From Anaerohalosphaeraceae bacterium (GTDB lineage: Bacteria > Planctomycetota > Phycisphaerae > Sedimentisphaerales > Anaerohalosphaeraceae), in contig DAOVIC010000064.1 in NCBI GenBank assembly GCA_030671565.1, positions 1 to 9,435 on the forward strand: a stretch of DNA of 9,435 nucleotides, in the 5' to 3' direction. Position numbers and translations under genes: made by a program. The stretch's first letter is position 1; every line of letters starts with the position of its first letter. Below, in pieces: positions 5,506 through 9,435 of the stretch. The notes under the pieces were generated by a model. It was given only the letters and a program-made list of their open reading frames with translations, was not told where the DNA came from and did no database searches.

Positions 5506-8220
5506 CTACACACTCCGCTTCAATGGTGCGCAAAGCGTCACAACGGTCCCGCTTCCTATTTTTGATTCGATCTTGAAATTGCCCCCCAAATATTCAAGAC
5601 GATCACGGATACCAAAAAGGCCAAAACCCGACTCTTTCGTTATAACAGTTCGTGTTTTGCTGCAATCAAAGCCTGCGCCATCGTCTTTAACACGTATTGT
5701 TATTGTATCATATTCGCCCAGAACCGCAACATCTATTTTTTTTGCATTTGCGTGTTTTATTATATTGACCAGTAACTCACGAAATGCTCCAAACAAAAAC
5801 GCTCGCATATCATCATCGATCGGCTTATCGGAGCCATCGTCGCTGAACTTAATTTCTAACCCGTGTTTATCTTTTATTTCTTCCCTAAGCCACTCTTCCA
5901 TAGCTGCCTCAAGACCAAACTCATAAAGGACAGGATAGCTCAGATCAAATGTCAAGCCACGTGTCATCGCAATTAGCCCTGCCGTCTCATCACGCATACG
6001 TATCAGGCTCGCGGAAAGTTTCTTCCCATCCTCGGGCTTATTTAATAGCGTCTCCAGTTTCATCTTCAGAAATACAAGCGGCTGAATAATACTGTCATGA
6101 AGCCCGCCGGCAATACGACGACGTTCATGCTCTTCACTAAGAGTTAGCTTCGACGCCAGCAATCGTAACCTCTCCTGGTACTCATGCAATTCGCTTTCCA
6201 CATGTTTTCGTTCGGAGATGTCCTCCACGAACTCGATAAAACCACGCGGATTGTTGTCATGATCATAAAGAGGAGACGCCATAAGCTGAACCGAGAAATG
6301 CTCGCCATTCTCACGTACTCCTTCCGTTTCCACTATTTCGGTTTTGCCTGTCTTCATCGCAAGAACGCCAGGGCAATGCCCGCATACATCTTCACGCTTC
6401 TCGAATTGAAGATAGCACTTCTTACCGATCAACTCTTCCGGCTTCTTGCCGAACATCTTGCATTGACCGCTGTTTGCAAAAAGGATATTATGATCAATGT
6501 CCACCATTGCAATGCCCAATTCTATATTCTCAACCAGCGTCCGATAGACATTTTCACTCTGATACAAAGCTTCATCCGCTTGCCGCAATTCATCCATACG
6601 AACAATAAGCTCGGCGTTCGCATCTTCCAGCTCACTCGTACGAGACTGGACCAGAGCTTCAAGCTCCCCGACCTCGATACGAAGCATCTCCTGACCACGC
6701 TTGCTCTCGGTGACATCATAAAAAACACATGCAAACTGATCTCTATCCACCTTGTAACCATAAACATGCCACCATTTGTCAACATCGCCACGATACAGTT
6801 CAAAGCTTTTGGCAATACCCGTACGTGCGATCTCACCGTAAGCATCGATCCAATGCTGCTCAAGATTCGGGTACACTTGGCGACCACGTTTACCCGTCGG
6901 ATCGGCAACGCCGGCAAGCTTCATATAAGCATCGTTAACCTCAAGATAACGATAATCAACTGCTTCACCATCATCATCGCGGATCATCTCATGAACCGCA
7001 AACCCGCTGTCCATATTCTTGATAATTCCACGGTATTTCTCCTGGCTTTCACGTAACGCAGCCTCCGTTTTAATTCGCTCCTGAACCTCACTAACAAGCG
7101 ATTCGCTGTATTCCTCCACCTGCTCAGCCATCAAATTAAATGATGTCCCAAGCGTACCGATCTCGTCTTTACGGCTCACCTCAACTCGTCGGGAAAGATC
7201 ACCTCCGCCAAAAGCTTTCGCCGCTTGGGAAAGAGCAAACACAGGCCTGCTCAACCTGTCCGAAAATATTAACGAAACAGGAATAAGAACAAGAACGATA
7301 ACCGCAATAGTACATAACATTATATTTCGTATAACGTCTACAGAAGCAAACACAAGCTTAGGGTCACGTACTACAAGAACACTCCATCCAGGATCAGGGA
7401 TATCCGCGTGTTTGCGAAAGTTAACATATGAAATTAGAGAATCGTTTCCATACTCATTCTTTCCTACAACATACCCGTTTTCGCCATTTGCAGCCGCCAC
7501 GGCCGACGGCACCTCACGACCGACCAGGTTCGCTGTAAAAAACATATTCGGGTCAGGACCGCTAAGAACAAGCCCTTTATCATCGATCAATATGAGGTGA
7601 TTATTTATATCATTTTTTCTCCCGTCGATCCTCACATCCCTGATTATCCTTTGTATTCTGGGCCATTTCAACGCAACCGCAATAACACCCAGGACCTCAT
7701 TATCACCTGAAAAACACTTATCATGATTTTTCAGTTCCGAGATAGGATAAGACAGCATCATCGCGTAGTTATCCACAACCTTCTCATACGCCGGCTGCTG
7801 AATATCTATATCTCCTCCAAGTGCCTTAGCAAATCCCGCCCTGTCCGAAAAATCCTCACCCTTCATTTCGGGGTAGGTCGACGCAACTACCTTGCCATTG
7901 CTGTCTAAAACGCAAATAAAATAAAATTTCGTGCCCGATTTCTTGAACGATGATATTAAATTTTCAACCTGATCGTGTTCCACGCCTTCGCTGAAAAACT
8001 CTTTAGGGATCGAATGAGAAAGGCCGTGAACTTCCTGGAAAACATCACGCAGGTACATATAAACATTCCTGACCACCTGACGCCCAAACTCGACCCCATC
8101 CTGTCCAAACTGCTTTTCAAGCACTCGTCGAGCGCTTATCGTCTCGATATAACCGACAACAAAGAGCGGCACCACAGAAACAAAAAGCAACGTCAGTATT
8201 ATCTTACCACGAAGTTTCAA
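5506..8220 (-). CDS. Membrane sensor histidine kinase: Cache, HAMP, PAS, PAS, HisKA_3, HATPase (HPK7/NarX-like)
   Basis: A 904-residue sensor kinase that autophosphorylates on His and passes phosphate to NarL-type regulators. It has a transmembrane helix (7-25), an extracytoplasmic double-Cache-like sensor (about 30-290, with FICVLDSNGKVVAS and LILIDDKGLVLSG strands), a second helix (about 298-319) and HAMP (320-372). Next come PAS1 (about 392-504), a coiled-coil linker (505-553), PAS2 (about 556-670), HisKA_3 with EHERRRIAGGLHDSIIQPL (H708), and an ATPase domain with N box FRELLVNIIKHA (813-824), DDGAGF (846-851) and GFGLFGI (865-871). PAS2 carries C602, C613 and C616 (VCGHCP), possibly redox- or metal-sensitive. 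The start is TTG at 8220: an in-frame TGA lies 4-6 bases upstream and GGAGAAG sits at the right distance. It lies 15 bp after rdgB. Confidence 0.93.
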   Translation of the reverse strand: MKLRGKIILTLLFVSVVPLFVVGYIETISARRVLEKQFGQDGVEFGRQVVRNVYMYLRDVFQEVHGLSHSIPKEFFSEGVEHDQVENLISSFKKSGTKFYFICVLDSNGKVVASTYPEMKGEDFSDRAGFAKALGGDIDIQQPAYEKVVDNYAMMLSYPISELKNHDKCFSGDNEVLGVIAVALKWPRIQRIIRDVRIDGRKNDINNHLILIDDKGLVLSGPDPNMFFTANLVGREVPSAVAAANGENGYVVGKNEYGNDSLISYVNFRKHADIPDPGWSVLVVRDPKLVFASVDVIRNIMLCTIAVIVLVLIPVSLIFSDRLSRPVFALSQAAKAFGGGDLSRRVEVSRKDEIGTLGTSFNLMAEQVEEYSESLVSEVQERIKTEAALRESQEKYRGIIKNMDSGFAVHEMIRDDDGEAVDYRYLEVNDAYMKLAGVADPTGKRGRQVYPNLEQHWIDAYGEIARTGIAKSFELYRGDVDKWWHVYGYKVDRDQFACVFYDVTESKRGQEMLRIEVGELEALVQSRTSELEDANAELIVRMDELRQADEALYQSENVYRTLVENIELGIAMVDIDHNILFANSGQCKMFGKKPEELIGKKCYLQFEKREDVCGHCPGVLAMKTGKTEIVETEGVRENGEHFSVQLMASPLYDHDNNPRGFIEFVEDISERKHVESELHEYQERLRLLASKLTLSEEHERRRIAGGLHDSIIQPLVFLKMKLETLLNKPEDGKKLSASLIRMRDETAGLIAMTRGLTFDLSYPVLYEFGLEAAMEEWLREEIKDKHGLEIKFSDDGSDKPIDDDMRAFLFGAFRELLVNIIKHANAKKIDVAVLGEYDTITIRVKDDGAGFDCSKTRTVITKESGFGLFGIRDRLEYLGGNFKIESKIGSGTVVTLCAPLKRSV

Positions 8221-8226
8221 ATTTCA

Positions 8227-8233
8227 CTTCTCC
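8227..8233 (-). promoter_or_regulatory. Ribosome binding site that fixes the TTG start of the kinase
   Basis: Minus-strand GGAGAAG lies in the 15-bp gap between rdgB and the kinase; its GGAG is 9 nt from the TTG at 8220. Because an in-frame stop lies immediately upstream of that TTG, this site supports the non-ATG start. Confidence 0.7.
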
Positions 8234-8235
8234 AA

Positions 8236-8865
8236 TTAACTTGCCTCAACTCCCAAAAGTTCCGCAAGCATAGGCCTTAATTTACGTATCGCGTTACCGC
8301 GATGCGAGATAGCGTTCTTCTCGGAACTGCTAAGCTGGGCCGTTGTCTTGCCAGTTGCAGGAACAAAGAAGATCGGATCATACCCAAAACCATTCTCGCC
8401 AACCTCCTCAACTCCGATCACTCCTTCACAAACCCCCTCTGTCTCAAGCAAAACTTCGCCCTCGCCTGCAAGACAAAGACTGCAAACAAAACGACCGGTC
8501 CGTTTATCTTCCTCGACATCCTTCATCAACTCCAGAACCTTGGCAGTATTGAGATGATCGATAAGCCCCCAATCTGCTCCTTTGGCCTTATCCCCGGAAA
8601 AACGCGCCGAATGAATCCCAGGAGCCCCCCCAAGTGCATCGACAACCAAACCCGAGTCATCGGCCAGGGTCCACAAACCGCTCGCCCCTGCGTACCCCAA
8701 AGCCTTCTTGCGGGCATTCTCAGCAAAAGTGGAACCATCCTCCAAAACTTCCTCAAAATCGGCAAGATCGTCCAGGCAAACCCACTCCACATCCAGATCG
8801 AGCATCGCACTAAGCTCTGCAAGCTTACCCTTGTTAGTAGTGGCAACCAGGATCTTACGCTTCAT
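8236..8865 (-). CDS. rdgB: XTP/dITP diphosphatase (RdgB/HAM1 family nucleotide-pool sanitation enzyme)
   Basis: Hydrolyses non-canonical purine triphosphates (dITP, XTP, ITP) to the monophosphate and pyrophosphate, keeping them out of DNA and RNA; cytosolic. The 209-residue length from ATG 8865 fits the family (about 195-210). Motifs: ATTNKGKLAE (8-17), STFAENARKKA (45-55), ADDSGLVVDALGGAPG (68-83), HSARFSG (85-91), NGFGYDPIFF (158-167) and EKNAISHRGNA (182-192). These include the catalytic and substrate-binding residues, so it appears intact. The frame stays open to a TTG at 8949, but the extra 28 residues are unlike the family, and the predicted transcript starts at about 8945. ATG 8865 is therefore preferred, although its Shine-Dalgarno (TAGG, about 11 nt away) is weak. 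It is the first gene of the strand block leading into the kinase. Confidence 0.95.
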   Translation of the reverse strand: MKRKILVATTNKGKLAELSAMLDLDVEWVCLDDLADFEEVLEDGSTFAENARKKALGYAGASGLWTLADDSGLVVDALGGAPGIHSARFSGDKAKGADWGLIDHLNTAKVLELMKDVEEDKRTGRFVCSLCLAGEGEVLLETEGVCEGVIGVEEVGENGFGYDPIFFVPATGKTTAQLSSSEKNAISHRGNAIRKLRPMLAELLGVEAS

Positions 8866-8951
8866 TGAAGTACGGCCTAATATTAAAAGGTTAGTCGGAA
8901 AGTAGTAGACAAATCGATACAAGCGATTCCATATCCATTCACCAAGCAAAT

Positions 8952-8980
8952 ATCCTAGCCGACCGAAAAAGAAATGTCAA
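8952..8980 (-). promoter_or_regulatory. Sigma70-type promoter of the rdgB-kinase-regulator unit
   Basis: On the minus strand a perfect TTGACA -35 (complement of 8975-8980), a 17-bp spacer, and TAGGAT as -10 (complement of 8952-8957, 4 of 6). The predicted start is near 8945, giving rdgB a leader of about 80 nt. Confidence 0.6.
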
Positions 8981-9013
8981 TTAAAAGATACCCTAATCCC
9001 TACTTTTTAGCAC

Positions 9014-9042
9014 TTGTAAGAAAAGAAGGTGTGTGATAAAAT
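9014..9042 (+). promoter_or_regulatory. Sigma70-type promoter of the DUF1648-type gene
   Basis: TTGTAA (9014-9019, 4 of 6), a 17-bp spacer, and TAAAAT (9037-9042, 5 of 6). The predicted 5' UTR is about 47 nt. It is divergent from the rdgB promoter, with the two -35 boxes about 33 bp apart, so a regulator bound between them could affect both. Confidence 0.5.
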
Positions 9043-9095
9043 CAGTATTTACAGGAACTTTGGAAAATCCTCGGTATCGAAAGGAGCAGCAGCAG

Positions 9096-9435
9096 ATGAA
9101 ATATCTTATTTTCAGCTTCATTATATTGCTTGCAGTACTTCAAATTGCGTATTATTACCCGAAATTGCCCGATACGGTTGGGGGTCATTTCGACGCATCC
9201 GGTGAGGCCGACAATTTTATGTCTAAAAAAGGCCTTTTCATATCAGAGGCGGTAGTCTTTCTTTTCACATTACTCACCTTCATTAGTATCGACCTGATGA
9301 TACGATATTTACCGAGTAAGTTTTTGAACCTGCCGAACAAGAATTATTGGCTTGGGGCGGAAAGGTGCGCTGAAACCAAAAATTATATAAGCAACTGGAT
9401 GCTTGCCTTTGGCGGTGCTACGCTTGTCTTCCTTC
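9096..9435 (+). CDS. DUF1648-type membrane protein (3' end outside window)
   Basis: The frame is open from ATG 9096 to the right edge; 113 residues are visible. The start is supported by AAGGAG (9081-9086) with a 9-nt spacer. The N-terminal helix (about 3-20) is followed by YYPKLPDTVGGHFDASGEAD (19-38) and SKKGLF (42-47). This is the signature of DUF1648 (PF07853), found at the N-terminus of SdpI-like and other small bacterial integral membrane proteins. A second helix lies at about 50-68 and another begins near 100. The biochemical role of the family is not established, and the missing C-terminus prevents assignment to a subtype such as SdpI-type immunity proteins. Confidence 0.8.
   Translation, partial: MKYLIFSFIILLAVLQIAYYYPKLPDTVGGHFDASGEADNFMSKKGLFISEAVVFLFTLLTFISIDLMIRYLPSKFLNLPNKNYWLGAERCAETKNYISNWMLAFGGATLVFL

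Noticed and set aside
6184..7056. 290-codon open frame on the + strand inside the kinase gene
   Set aside because: It is antisense to the PAS region of a well-supported kinase and shows no recognisable domain.
8302..8868. 188-codon open frame on the + strand antisense to rdgB
   Set aside because: The rdgB frame carries all family motifs; the antisense frame has none.

Overview
The window comes from a bacterial chromosome of moderate GC content. It carries a multi-PAS HPK7-type sensor kinase, a cluster of NarL-type regulators, a TcmP/LCMT-like methyltransferase and several unassigned membrane proteins. This mix is reminiscent of Planctomycetota (Phycisphaerae-like) or a similar environmental lineage. 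That placement is a low-confidence impression, because no rRNA or other phylogenetic marker is present.

Left part (1-1886): the C-terminal end of a thermonuclease-fold protein with an Ada-like zinc-binding tail lies on the + strand. It converges on two minus-strand multi-pass membrane proteins that overlap by ATGA and look like diverged copies of each other. Middle-left (1887-2418): a 532-bp gene-free gap between divergent genes holds a 161-bp long imperfect palindrome with repeat-like ends (2000-2160). The rest of the gap is mostly unexplained. Next is a + strand SAM-dependent methyltransferase (2419-3249), closed by a very clear bidirectional terminator (3261-3297) that it shares with the opposing signalling cluster.

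Right part (3347-8865, all minus strand; transcription runs from high to low coordinates): rdgB (XTP/dITP pyrophosphatase) is followed 15 bp later by a 904-residue membrane sensor kinase (Cache, HAMP, two PAS, HisKA_3, HATPase). A NarL-type response regulator follows 19 bp later, then a second NarL-type regulator, then a receiver-only regulator lacking a DNA-binding domain. A good sigma70-type promoter (8952-8980) lies upstream of rdgB. No intrinsic terminator is visible until 3261-3297, so all five genes could share a transcript, although the last two regulators have longer leaders and may have their own promoters.

The right edge holds the start of a divergent DUF1648-type membrane protein (9096-9435, cut by the window) with its own promoter and strong ribosome binding site. 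The main biological theme is a one-kinase, three-regulator two-component module coupled in one strand block to a nucleotide-pool sanitation enzyme. No RNA genes, CRISPR arrays or intact transposases were seen.
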